Shown: in pieces, positions 44,955 to 55,440 of the stretch
Layout of the letters: every line of letters begins with the position of its first letter
Numbering within the stretch: position 1 is the first letter of the stretch
Source of the DNA: Zarea fungicola
Lineage: Eukaryota > Ascomycota > Sordariomycetes > Hypocreales > Cordycipitaceae
NCBI GenBank assembly: GCA_900169235.1
Contig: FWCC01000063.1
Coordinates: forward strand, 85,948-149,947
DNA length: 64,000 bases
Reading direction: 5' to 3'
The notes under the pieces: model-generated
Seen by the model: only the letters and a program-made list of their open reading frames with translations
What the model was told of the DNA's origin: nothing
Database searches by the model: none
Position numbers and translations under genes: made by a program

Positions 44955-46190
44955 GTTGGTGTTTTTGATACTTCGGGTGGTCACTATAAGTCTTCATTAC
45001 ACAAAGAGGGCTATATATGTAGATTTGGGTGCTGCCTACCTTGGTTCCATTACGAGACGCTGACAGGCTAGTGGAATGAATGCATCACAATGGGGGATAC
45101 GATTTTGTCTTTGGTCCACTCCATCTCACATTGGCTACTAATCTTCGGCGACAAGGATCAAGCATCTGTATTTAGTGTTATTTTTGTTCAAGAATCGACA
45201 TACCCACTGTGGCTAAAGTGTAGATTCACTCTCCAATGTACTGAGTCTATGAATGGGGGCGAAGGATGCTCATCATAACTTTATTATTCTCCCTCAAACA
45301 CTATTGTAGCTATATATTAACTTGGCAAACATCTACTCCCAATCTCCATTTCACCGTTCAAGGATTGAAGTTCAATACAGCTTGGTGGAAATGTCCCTTC
45401 GGTTCCTGCAATTTTGTATTAATAATCATGAACTAAACGAAGATGACACCGTAATCGGAATTAGTTACAACATAATCCACGAAGTAAACCAATTAAAATG
45501 GTATTGTAACCCGCGCCATGTCTAAACGTTGCTTCTAGGGTTGAACATTTTGCGAATGGTCGATCGAATATATCGATTCATTTAATGCTAAGTCGTGTAA
45601 ATATTAAATCAAATAGGGGTCTATTTAATTTAAACTATTCTGAACTGTTGGTCTATTTATATAATTTAATTTACTGTAGGTTTTATTTAGATAATTTATA
45701 AGATGTGCAACCTTTGGTTGGTTTATTATCTCTATACGCCTTGACTAGAATGTACTTGTTGGTTCTACAGAGCATTCTGAGAGCCACAGTACACGTACTG
45801 AAAAGCACAAGTCTCTGTTTATTACCAGGACCTAGAAGATATGTATTGGATGCTAGAGATGTCTGTCCACGGCTGATCAGTCTCGAGTCCTTTCATAGTT
45901 GCTCTGCTGGACTGCCTGGACATGACCTTGTTGGGTTCTCTCGCTAGGTTGCATGGAGGAATCCCCCCCCATAGACCATGGAGCAGTAAGAAAAAATGAG
46001 CACTGTAAAAAAGAACACAGCCAGCAGGGAAGATTTGAGCAGCTGTATTTTTTAGAGCCCAGAGGCATTATTCTCGGATTTCCCACTCCCCAATCGATAA
46101 AGAAACTGCAGTAATGATGGTTGAGTTCGTTGCGCATTGCAAATATACGGTAGCCGAAGAAAAAAAAGAACTTGTACGGTGTATAGGAAA
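44955..46190. other. Intergenic, A+T-rich
   Basis: 1.2 kb from the thioesterase start to the tRNA-Lys gene. TATATAG-type element at about 45011-45019 on the minus strand, ~60 nt upstream of the thioesterase ATG. The part 45560-45710 is very A+T-rich (repeated ATTTAAT/TTTATTTA words) and looks like decayed, possibly RIP-affected DNA. No gene. Confidence 0.5.
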
Positions 46191-46273
46191 AGCCCGACGC
46201 GGGGGTCGAACCCGCAGCCTTGAGATGGTGAACTCATAAGAGTCTCACGCTCTACCGATTGAGCTAGCCAGGC
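46191..46273 (-). tRNA. tRNA-Lys (anticodon CTT) with a short intron
   Basis: Reading the minus strand from 46273: acceptor GCCTGGC, D arm TAGCTCAATCGGTAGAGC, anticodon stem TGAGA, loop CTCTTA with anticodon CTT, a ~10-nt intron TGAGTTCACC, then A and the closing stem TCTCA, T arm GCGGGTTCGACCCCCGC and acceptor GTCGGGC. Both Pol III boxes are intact. The acceptor pairs with two G-U wobbles. The intron sits right after position 37, as in other nuclear tRNAs. Confidence 0.93.
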
Positions 46274-46873
46274 AAATTCGACCAATTTGTTGGTGGGGTA
46301 TTGGCTTATTTTGCTTTATCAAAGCTCTAGCCAAGTTCCAAAGACGTCTCCACCAATTTATTGACAACCTCCTTGACCAGCAGTCTTCTCGTGCTTTGAA
46401 AGTGAATTGAGTTCGGTGATTGCTTTTGGCGTTCATTTATTCAAGTAATTATTTGTAGCTAAGGTTTCATCTCATCCGTCAAAAACGACTTGCTTTGGCC
46501 GAGTATGGTTCCTTGTTGTGAATTTGCTTGGACGGCTAAACGTGTGTGTCATATCTAAACAAATTCGCTTGTGCTAGTCAATCTTGTTGCTATTAACTCT
46601 TTAGAAGAGAAATGCAGGTGTGGCCAGTTTGGCTTTGTACATAGTTTCGAGAGAGAGATTAGAAACAAAGGTCTTCACCCAAACCTCAAGCGGGTAGATT
46701 TATTAGAAGCCAGCTTTCCACCAGAATTATGGGGAAGAATTATTCAACGGCTCTAAAGTCATTAAAACAGCGCCAGCACAATGACGCGAGATTCTAATCG
46801 CAACTAGGGCGAAAATCGACGTACATTTGGGATTTATCTTATACTCCGCTGAAAGAACGAGCGCGCAACGAAA
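46274..46873. other. Intergenic
   Basis: Between tRNA-Lys and the methyltransferase gene. A 61-codon plus-strand frame at 46571-46756 has no recognisable similarity. No gene supported. Confidence 0.5.
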
Positions 46874-47801
46874 TTATTTCCTGATAATAGTATACACTAA
46901 GCCCTTTGCACCTCGTAAACGCTCAACTTCCTTGTCGCCTGGTAACCTATTATCATTCCCTTCTATAAATTTGAACTCCGGTACCAGCTCCGCGTCGACC
47001 TCCCACTCCGTGCCAGTTCTCTCACCAATTCTCTTCCAAAACTCCTTCCAGCTATCAGCATTATGATTAAAGTGCTTGTGAGCAGCTTTCGCATTACTGT
47101 TACCGCGGACAGATTCGCCCGCAATCTCCGCCCCTGAGTGCCGACCTACAAGCATCGACCCCTTCTTTGCCACCAACAGCTGAACGATACGCGCTGCCAC
47201 AGCCTCCTGCTGATCCAAACTAAACAAATGAAACAAATCCCCTGCATAAACAACATCAGCTTTTCCTGCCAAATTCATCACTAGAGCAGAGTCATCGTCA
47301 AATATATCGGCCGCGAAAAATTGGGTCTGGAGTCGCTCCCTGTCCTCGAAGAGCTCGTAGCCGACAGGGAAGAAGCCGCCGTATAGATCGGAGCCGTAGG
47401 TATTCACCGACGGTGCCCCGTCGTGTACGAGCTTGCGGATTTCTTGGCCGAGACAGCAGGCCAAGTCGAGAAACTTTGCGCCATTTTTGACGCGCGAGAG
47501 CACAGAAGGATAGACGGGAGTGGTGGAGAGGACAAGGTCCAGGAAGCGGAAGCGCCTGATGCATGGGTATGGCGCAACTTGTAGACCCTTGTTTTTCTGC
47601 ATTGTTTTCCAAATTGTTACCAATTGCCCTTTTGGATATAAAACTTTAGAAAAAACTTACAATTAGCTCGACATGAGCATTAATGTCGGCGTCGGCCATG
47701 CCGCTGTATTCGCGAAGCAACTGCTTGCCGCTTTGGACGTTGTAAGTCTCAAGAGCGTTCTCGGCCGGACGGGAGTCAATTGGGGAAGCCATGGGGTCCA
47801 T
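46874..47801 (-). CDS. SAM-dependent methyltransferase, AusD-like, 287 aa
   Basis: Fungal methyltransferase of the type found in meroterpenoid clusters (AusD-like) and as orphan genes. Exons 47661-47801 and 46874-47596; donor GTAAGT, acceptor GCAG, phase 0. Start is ATG 47801 (MDPMASPIDSRP). Features: LLREYSGMADADINAHVELI before the intron, YPCIRRFRFLDL after it, SAM-binding loop FLDLACCLGQEIRKLV (89-104), NTYGSDLYGGFFPVGYELFED, the acidic AADIFDDDSAL and DVVYAGDLFHLFSLDQQ. These follow the family order. The enzyme is probably cytosolic and methylates a small carboxylic acid or phenol; the true substrate is unknown. No PKS, prenyltransferase or cyclase gene lies in this window, so no cluster can be claimed. 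Ends VYTIIRK. Confidence 0.9.
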
Positions 47802-48714
47802 TGCGATCAATTGGCAAGCGAGTTAGAAAATTTAATATCCAAATAGATAGTTTTGTCAGGGACTTTGATTCCTGAGAGCTACATTCGTACAAGAAAATCT
47901 TCAAAGCAAAACCATCGCAACTTTATATACTCGCGTGGAGCGTCTTCAACACTAGCGGCTAGGCAACGACACCCGAGGCTGAGATGCAATTGCATATATC
48001 GGATTTAAAGCTGCAAAGCAACAAGAGTAATTCCGACAGGGCAGATTCGGCTTTGTGCCCCATTTCAAATAGTTGAGGTCCAGAAGCTATTTTTTACAGC
48101 TACGCGGACTCTTATGTTGACGCAGAACCACCCAATCGCACTCTTGAGTGACTAACAAACAGATCTTGACGATGGTGTACCGTAAATGTACCCTAAGCCC
48201 GAGTCTGTATGTATTCAAACTCTAAATGTGAAAATAATTGTCCATTGTTTAATAAGAGCATTCTTCTTGGTCAAAGGCTGGTACACTGCGCTGCCATCTC
48301 CCCCCTCAGTACATTTGAGCAAAGGCTTCACTTTTGGGCTGCACTATAACCTCTGTCGTCTTTTGGAGAACTAAACCTGCATAATCACCACCCCGACTCC
48401 GACGACAAGTGTACCTCTCTGTCCTGATTTAGACTTGTTATAGTTGTCTCTGTTGGTGGCACTTGCCTTCACCGGCTCTTCCTCTCCGTCGGCGAATCCA
48501 GTGAGGCGACTTGTCGATACGGTTGATTTTGGTACATAATGCGCAAAGCATGGACAACTGGAGTCAGACCGAGTAGAAGATCAAATTTGATTTTGGTCAA
48601 AGAAAATTGATAAATTTTGAGCTGTGACAGTATATTATGGTATCATGAAATGAAATATGCATATATGTATGGATGAGCAAAGAAATATGAAGGGATTGAA
48701 AAAAGTCATGGGTG
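47802..48714. other. Intergenic between two minus-strand genes
   Basis: Upstream region of the methyltransferase and 3' flank of the arrestin gene. No gene supported. Confidence 0.55.
47921..47929 (-). promoter_or_regulatory. TATA box candidate of the methyltransferase gene
   Basis: TATATAAAG on the minus strand, about 120 nt upstream of ATG 47801. Confidence 0.45.
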
Positions 48715-50241
48715 TCATAAATTGTTAAGGCTCAGGAAGCCATGTGAGTGATGGAAATCGTCCTCATCCTGGTGTCTATTTGGAAAGTAGTGATTTCGGT
48801 ATGTCGGAGGCTTGACCGCGGCTATCCCAGGGTCCGGCAACTGCTGGTGCTGGTGCTCCAACGACTCGTCAAATGGCGTCCCTGGATGCATTCCATCTGT
48901 AGAATCACCCGTAATCGATAACGAGGATGCATCTCCAATGTCGACGGCTACCTGCAGAGGTAGAGATAGCGCAACGCATGTACGACCTGGTCCGAGCAAG
49001 ACATTGACGCGCAGCGTGTAGGTGCGGGACACGAGGCAGCTATGAAATGTCGGCAGCAGCATTTTTTTATTGTGGTCAATGGGGAGTTTAAAATGCAAAG
49101 TGATGTTATTGGACCATGTCCGTGATGTACCTGGCTGATTCTGCAATTGCCAGCCAGCCACAGAGGAGTCAAACTGCACATCAAAGGAGGAGCCGGTGCT
49201 GGCATAGAAGAGTGGGTTTCCATAGTTGAGGTCGTGGCGGGCAAGGCCACCATCAGGAAAGGTGCTCATATGTAGCGTATTAAAGTGCGTTTTTGTGACG
49301 AGCTTGGCGGTGATGGCGTGTATAGATGGCGGCGATTGCGCATCATTGGAAGAGGATGACGAGGCGGGAAAAAACTGGAGGTGTAGTGGTGCATGCGACG
49401 AGGACACGCCCCGCGTGTCAGAGGCGAGCGTGACGGCAGCCGGCTGCAGAGCCTCCACTGACACAGTGCCGAGCTTCCGGGAGAGGAGAGACTTGCGTAA
49501 CGGCTTGGAGCTTGAGAGCTTGTAGTCGCCATACTTGTCACTGGGTTGCACGTCGAGCGGTGCGTCCTCTGTGTAACCGGGCAGGACGTTGACTTCCCGA
49601 CTACACCTCAGTCCCGACATTGGTTCGGATGAGGACGCATGCTTCTCCAGCACAGATACGGTGACATAGTAGTGTATCCTAGCCGTGTCAGGCGAGTCGT
49701 CCTTGCGGTCGCCCCAGTTGCCACCGACGGTGGGAGGTAGCCGTAGATGATGCTCTCGCACCGAGACGTGGTCAGATGGTAAGCGGCATGAGCTGATGGG
49801 CAAATTGAGCGGGATGACAAAGTGAAACGGCAGCGTGTAGGCGCGGCCGGCCCGGAGGATGCCATCGGCGGGCAGCAACTGGGGTGTCCTGTCAAGGGGC
49901 ATATCGAGGAGGAGAAAGTTATGAAGGACCTGGTCAATCTCGGGCGTCATGTAGTTACGGGTGGCAGCAAGGCCGGCGAACTGGACGGCAACACGCTCAA
50001 AGCAGGTATCGCGGCGGACACGAATGACAGTCTCACCGACAATAGAGGCCCCCGAGGTGTAAATTTTGGCGGCATAGTGGTTGGCGATGTGGATGTGGAT
50101 GCCGGCGCGAACACTGGCATCACTGTTGGAGGAAGAGGGTCGATGCCTGGCAGAGGAGCCGACAGAGACTTTGGACTGCGCCGCCACTGTCACCGTAGAG
50201 GCGGCGGCGGCGGCGGCGGCGCGAGATTTCCGGTACGGCAT
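48715..50241 (-). CDS. Arrestin-like protein (alpha-arrestin, ART type), 508 aa
   Basis: Single-exon alpha-arrestin. Fungal members bring HECT ubiquitin ligase Rsp5/NEDD4 to plasma-membrane permeases so that these are taken up and degraded. Residues 8-14 are a run of seven alanines from a GCC/GCG repeat, then a Ser-rich linker. Arrestin N domain about 48-215 (IHIHIANHYAAKIYTSGASIVG, then the LPFHFVIPLNLPIS strand pair) and arrestin C domain about 240-430 (LHLQFFP, ITAKLVTKTHFN, LHFKLPI). Near the C-terminus PPTY (478-481) is a PPxY motif, the standard Rsp5 WW-domain ligand. The tail is His/Asp-rich. The amino-acid permease upstream could be a target, but nothing here shows that. Confidence 0.87.
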   Translation of the reverse strand: MPYRKSRAAAAAAASTVTVAAQSKVSVGSSARHRPSSSNSDASVRAGIHIHIANHYAAKIYTSGASIVGETVIRVRRDTCFERVAVQFAGLAATRNYMTPEIDQVLHNFLLLDMPLDRTPQLLPADGILRAGRAYTLPFHFVIPLNLPISSCRLPSDHVSVREHHLRLPPTVGGNWGDRKDDSPDTARIHYYVTVSVLEKHASSSEPMSGLRCSREVNVLPGYTEDAPLDVQPSDKYGDYKLSSSKPLRKSLLSRKLGTVSVEALQPAAVTLASDTRGVSSSHAPLHLQFFPASSSSSNDAQSPPSIHAITAKLVTKTHFNTLHMSTFPDGGLARHDLNYGNPLFYASTGSSFDVQFDSSVAGWQLQNQPGTSRTWSNNITLHFKLPIDHNKKMLLPTFHSCLVSRTYTLRVNVLLGPGRTCVALSLPLQVAVDIGDASSLSITGDSTDGMHPGTPFDESLEHQHQQLPDPGIAAVKPPTYRNHYFPNRHQDEDDFHHSHGFLSLNNL

Positions 50242-50937
50242 TTAACAAGAACTGATTGCTTGCGCAAACAATGGATGAAGCTTCCACAGCACGATGGCGC
50301 TGTGGCGTGTATGGCGGCAAAAGGGATGATTTCTGGACGCCGTTTGACTCAGGGGCGTAGCTGAGTATGATGTCTTTTGCTTGCTTGGCGAGTCGCACAG
50401 ATGGCGTCGCAAATGTGCTAGCCGTTGAACGATTCACATAGTAGGACGATGAGATGTGTGTCCGAAATGATGAGAAACTCGATAACTGGTCAAGGTGAGT
50501 GATGCTCGAGGGCGGGTTGAGTGGTGATGGTGATGACCGTTTCGTTGGAGTTGTTTGCGCTGGCACCTCAACACGGCTAGTGCGGTCACGCCTTAACTCT
50601 GTCTTGGAGTTTAATTAGTTACTTCTGTCCGTGGCTGCCAAGCGAGCGATGTCGCAGGGCGCAGCGTTGCAGGAATGGTACAAGAAATTAAATGTCCGCG
50701 GGGCATTTCAGCCTGAAAATGAAGAAGAAGAAGAAAAGTGACGGTTTCTGTCGAACATTCCAACAGGCACAGGCCAAGCCGGGCGACAGCCTCATGCAGC
50801 TGGGAAGCCGCCCGTTGTTGACTGCTGGCTTGGCATTCTGGGGGCGCTGGGGAGCGCTGGGGCCAGCGACCGCCCACGGGGAGGCACCTAATTAGGCCGC
50901 TGGCGTGCCCGGGGCAATGGGGCCACACTGGGGCAGA

Positions 50938-50970
50938 GGGACCACTGAGGGACCACTGAAGGACCACTGG
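50938..50970. repeat. 11-bp tandem repeat, three units
   Basis: GGGACCACTGA, GGGACCACTGA, AGGACCACTGG: two identical units and a third with two changes, in a G-rich block. Confidence 0.75.
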
Positions 50971-51127
50971 GCGCTGCTGGGGTACTGATAAGGCGGGGTG
51001 GCTGCTGATTGTGCTCTCAATTTGGTCCTTGGGAAGCAAGAGTCCGTAAGCAGTCGAGAACACCAACTCCACTGCTTTGTCTACTGTTCCTCTCACTTAC
51101 ATAAAAGACGTACTGTTAAGAAAAAGC

Positions 51128-51160
51128 AAAAAAAAAAAAANNAGAGAGAGAGAGAGAGAG
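51128..51160. repeat. A-run, NN gap, (AG)9 microsatellite
   Basis: A run of 13 A (51128-51140), two Ns (51141-51142), then nine AG units (51143-51160). The gap probably marks an unresolved simple repeat of unknown true length. Confidence 0.9.
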
Positions 51161-52480
51161 CGGATATAAAGGAACAGGGAAAAAAACTGCTCAACTTCGA
51201 AAATTCACTGCTGTCTCTTTTACACACACCCGCCATTCTTACATACGCCGGCTCAAGAAGACAATGGGAATAACTTGAGCTTATATTTAAACCTGTGGGT
51301 GATCGCCGTTTATGCTAGTCCCTGTATTTATGGACCTCTCCAATCTCTACAATATTCCGCAGTACGGGGCACATACGGAGTTCGGGGTATGTTTCTGTTT
51401 TTGTTTGGTCTTCTCAGGTATATGCCAAATATGCATATCTCTTAAACCTGAACATCTCTAACTAGACACTTAAAGGAAGCTGCGCACGTGCTCGTCCTCC
51501 TGCTTATATCCTCTTCTCACCTCATCAATACAGGCAAATCCTGCCACTAAATGGCAAACCGTCATGATTCCCCTATCCCCTATCCTCTTCTGAAGTCTAC
51601 GCCATTATATCCAACGATCGTATCTAACTAGTCGCCTGTTACTCCGCCCCCACACCCCGTGCCGGGGTTGCTCGCTCTTACCGACTGGCCATGTAGTCTA
51701 CGGCAGATGGCAATGCCAACAATTGTAGTCCTAATAATTAAGGAGAGAGTTATGAAATCTCTCGCTGCAGGTTCGTTCTCCCCCGAACTCTCCTGATTTC
51801 AGCATCAATGAGCCAATCCGTGACATTCAAGACTTGGAGTCTACAATTGCGTTCAAGTACCTGCATTCGCATTAGTCCGCCTTCTTGACATTAGAGGCGC
51901 GCTGAGAATCAGATCAGTAATCAGCATCTGGCAACATAGTGACGCCTGTCAACGTCACGCCGATGCCAGCACAAGCGGACAAGTTACACCGGTATCGCCG
52001 TGATTAACCAAGCAGACCAAAAATTCTCTCAGAACATGAGAACATGAGTAGAAAAGAGAGGCTTATTCAAGTCAAACCGGTCACTTCACTGGATCAACGA
52101 CCAGCGCCTGTGTATTTTGGCCCCGATTGGAATGCGAGGCTGCTGGATTCCAAACCGCAAACGGAACATAGGAAGAGAAAAGGGACACTGAAATCTTCCG
52201 ATACCATTTGGGTATAATTGCACAACTGAATCCTACACAAGCTACCATGTACCCAGACGTACCTCACACTACTCACCGTAGTCAAGAGCTGGTAGCTTCA
52301 CAACACGAAGCGGTGCTCTGCAGCACGGCCACAGAGAAAACTAACTGTCCATTCATAATATCCTCATTCATGCAAAATTAATTTAAAGATGCTGGGCTGA
52401 GCTGATACTACACCCAAATCTACATTCCACTCTGGCAATCGTGACTCGTCCACAAGTATGCCTTGTAGCGTACGGCACCA

Positions 52481-52999
52481 TCACATCTCACCCCTCCCTT
52501 CTGTTCCCCACTGATCTAGGCGTCCTATACATAATACTTCTGCTGAATACTCCCAGTTCTTCATGGGCTGATGCGGCTGAAGATGCGGTGGCAAGGCCTT
52601 TGGCTCGCAGGTCCGACTTTCATCGCCTGGCCTGCATGGTGGACCTGGCATCTTGGGCGGGAGAAGGTAGCCCGGAAGACAATAAAACTCTGGGAACTTG
52701 TTCTCGCAAAACTTGCAGACTGGTGACCGTTTACCTTTGGTTTCATCCTTCTTCTTTGCATCCTCAGCCTCGACCTGGTCGCTCTTGGCATGGTCGCTTT
52801 TGCAGTTTTTGGTACAGATGCCCAGCCGCCATTTCAGCAGGCAAACGGTCTGCACATCATTGTTGGGCAGTGTTTTGAGCTGTTCAACTGTAACTAATTC
52901 GGCATACTCGATTCTGTTTGGATGGATGCTGGGCTCTTCGACAGCTACTGCAAGAGCAGCCAGTCCTGCCGCCGTCAAGAGCGATTTCATGCTTGACAT
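52481..52999 (-). CDS. Small secreted cysteine-rich protein, 172 aa
   Basis: I do not recognise the family. Starts MSSMKSLLTAAGLAALAVAV, a signal peptide with cleavage near residue 20 (after AVA). The mature protein has nine cysteines, grouped as C-x8-C-x3-C, a central Lys/Glu/Asp-rich hydrophilic linker, then VCKFC, C-x11-C and RTC. The Cys density and size resemble fungal small secreted proteins acting at the host or microbe interface, but nothing in the sequence shows the role. An internal ATG (52990) is the alternative start. The last ~30 residues after the PHQP segment look less protein-like, so a 3' intron or earlier end is possible. Confidence 0.62.
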   Translation of the reverse strand: MSSMKSLLTAAGLAALAVAVEEPSIHPNRIEYAELVTVEQLKTLPNNDVQTVCLLKWRLGICTKNCKSDHAKSDQVEAEDAKKKDETKGKRSPVCKFCENKFPEFYCLPGYLLPPKMPGPPCRPGDESRTCEPKALPPHLQPHQPMKNWEYSAEVLCIGRLDQWGTEGRGEM

Positions 53000-53377
53000 G
53001 GGACGCGTGGCCGGAAGAATTTATTCTTTTTGCTGCTGGTGTGATTTTAATACACGTCAATGGTTCAATAGATAACCCCATTTTGCTACGTTCTTGGATA
53101 TTTATATTCTGCAAAACATACGCCAATCACACTACCTAAGAATATGTGTGTCAACCAGCACCGTTAACTTGTGTGTTGAACTACGGGCAATGTCACACAA
53201 CTCGGGTAGTACATGGAGTAAATTTTAATGCTTCACTGGCATTCTTCTTTTGTAGCTCTGACCTTGCCCCGATATATGTACCAGTGATGGACTGGTGTAG
53301 CCTCAAAATGGCAGCGGGCGCTGCTCTATGTTTGTCCGCTACGCGCCGGTCCCATGTTCTTTTCGCGCGCTGTGCTC
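53000..53377. other. Intergenic between two minus-strand genes
   Basis: Short spacer carrying the presumed promoter of the Cys-rich protein gene. No gene. Confidence 0.55.
53097..53107 (-). promoter_or_regulatory. TATA-like element of the Cys-rich protein gene
   Basis: Minus strand reads ATATAAATATC, about 100 nt upstream of ATG 52999. Confidence 0.4.
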
Positions 53378-54279
53378 TCATAAATATTTTTGCATAAACT
53401 CATACATGCCGTCCATTGTAACGTCCTCTGTCAAGTCGAAACTGTGTGCCACACCGCGTGGTCGTTTGTACACGACCTCCAGCCCCAGTCCCACCATGAC
53501 GCCAACAACCTCGTCCACCTGATCAACACCGACGTCGATGTCCGCATCGCCATGCACAATGTACGTAGGCGGCAGGCCGCACCGGTCAATGTTCTTTGAA
53601 ATGCGAAACTCGTCTCCCGAGACCTGCAGCAGCTGCGCATAGTTGGCATTCTCCAGCATGTGATTGTACATTTTATCTCGCGGGCCGGGCGCATTGTTGC
53701 CAACCACCTCGCCGTCAACATTCAAAAACTCAGCCACGAGAGCTGGATCGACAATCTCATCCGGCTGGGGCGACGAGAAAAACTGTCCGAGGGGATCCGT
53801 AATGGGGTAGATGCAGAGCAGCGCGCTCGGCTTGGGCTCGACATACAAGCCGGTCAGGAGGGTGAGGTATCCGCCGGCCGAGCTTCCAGAGACGACCAGT
53901 CGCGTTGGATCAAGTGTATCTCCACCCAGTTTGGTTACGAGGTCGCCGCGAATAAAAGCGATGCAGTCTTTGACATCTTGGAGAATTTCCCGGACGCCAG
54001 TTTGGGGGGCGAGCCTGTAGTCGGCGGAAACAAGAGCGTATCCGTACTTGCCTACGCCATTCACCAAGTGCGGCGGAACGCTTCTGTCTCGACGGCCCTG
54101 GCTTTGCTGCTATTAGTATACCACAGGAAGATTGCTTCCATCTTGCTCTCAAGTACATACAGAAGACCGCCACCGTGAAACCAGAGAAGAATTGGCGCCT
54201 TATTCGCAGATGGAGGGGCTGTGACGTCCAGCTGCAGCTCCAACGCGCCAACCTTTTTATACGTCAATGTCTGAACCAT
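53378..54279 (-). CDS. Alpha/beta hydrolase, HSL-type (abhydrolase_3), 280 aa
   Basis: Esterase/lipase-like enzyme of the hormone-sensitive-lipase group; substrate unknown. Exons 54161-54279 and 53378-54101; donor GTATGT, acceptor CAAAG with ACTAAT branch point; phase 2 closes as GGGLL-QGRRDRSVPPHLV. HGGG (35-38) is the oxyanion-hole motif, YALVSADYRLAPQ follows, and GSSAG (112-116, nucleophile Ser114) forms the elbow. The Asp is in HGDAD (about 227) and the His is in GVAHSF (about 259). No signal peptide, so intracellular. All catalytic elements are present and the length is normal for the family. No cluster partners nearby. Confidence 0.92.
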
Positions 54280-55069
54280 GGTGTTGCGTTGAGTGCTCTG
54301 GATCTACTTTGCGCACTAATTCCCATCAGAATACTTGGACCCAAATTCAGATGAGAATTTTGGCACTCTCAACTTGGACGTACTGGACAAGACACCAAAA
54401 GCAGGTGTTTGGAAATAGGGATTCTTCGCTTTTATACTTGAAGAAATTGTCTGAAAAGCGAGGCGAATGACTGAGTCAGTAAAGAAGAGAGGAGAATCTA
54501 AATTGGTTGCGATCAGAGGAAACTTAAATCCACCAGCGCAACACTTTATGGACCTCGTGTGGAGAATAGCCAAGATTCGCTCTGTCTGCTGAGTGGCTCT
54601 TTATTAGATCCTGCTTCTGTAAATGTTTCTTCTAGGGCGCGCTCATGTCAAATGTGGAAAGTTGCCAAGCGCTTCGAGAACAGTTGCGGAGTTGGACCCC
54701 AGTTTGTATGAAGTTTAGCATACTAACGTTATAGTATTTGCTCCGACGCTATACGCTGGTCTCGGTGCTAACCACCACTTATCTCGGAAATACCACGTGG
54801 CGATACATCTGATCTTTTCACAACTTCCCAACTCGTTCCCCATACTCCTGGGGCTTGATGCAATATTATATGTACCAGATTTCAATTATCTTCAAGTTAT
54901 TGCTCTCGTTCCACCTGTTGGTTCGGATGGTCAGCCAAGGGAGGGTGGACATCATGCGTGACGACTACCAGTAGTATGGAATCAAGAACTATCTCGCACC
55001 ATCTGCCGTCAAAAGGGGAAAGAATGATTTCTGGGTGTAGTCTGCATAGGTGGGGGATAGTTGATACTG

Positions 55070-55079
55070 TACGGAGTAC
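55070..55079 (+). repeat. TACGGAGTAC word, copy 3
   Basis: Exact copy, inside GTACGGAGTAC, as at 31779. Confidence 0.5.
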
Positions 55080-55430
55080 TCGTTCTCTTATTACAATGCC
55101 CGCTGAATAAAGCCACACTACTTCTTCACCACAGGAGAAAGCCCCATTCCATTCCAGAGGGCAACCTTCAATAGGTAACTTGATTACTATCCGCTTAACT
55201 TCTACCTTAAAGTTGAACATCGTGGCTGAAGATGGGGAAACTCCCATGATTTCCTTCCCCGCCCTTCCCGGGACCCAGAATAGCCACGTAAGGGAATTGC
55301 CATTTTGGGTTATAACGTAGTCGTCTGCGTCATGGGCTATTGTTCATGCTAACATTTATGAATTTATGGTGCGCAAGACAGAAGTCGCAGTCGACAGGTA
55401 AACAGTCACCTACTGGCGATTGTGGATATT

Positions 55431-55440
55431 TACGGAGTAC
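55431..55440 (+). repeat. TACGGAGTAC word, copy 4
   Basis: Exact copy, 361 bp from copy 3 and in the same orientation. Confidence 0.5.

Larger units (their letters stand above)
50242..52480. other. Intergenic with G+C-rich tandem repeats and an assembly gap
   Basis: Upstream DNA of the arrestin gene, then a G-rich segment (about 50815-50990) with an 11-bp tandem repeat at 50938-50970, a two-base gap at 51141-51142 and an A+T-rich tail. TACGGAGT at 51374-51381. No gene supported between here and the secreted-protein stop. Confidence 0.55.

Noticed and set aside
45560..45710. Very A+T-rich tract as a possible origin or transposon remnant
   Set aside because: No terminal repeats, coding relic or target duplication seen; kept only as a remark in the intergenic entry.
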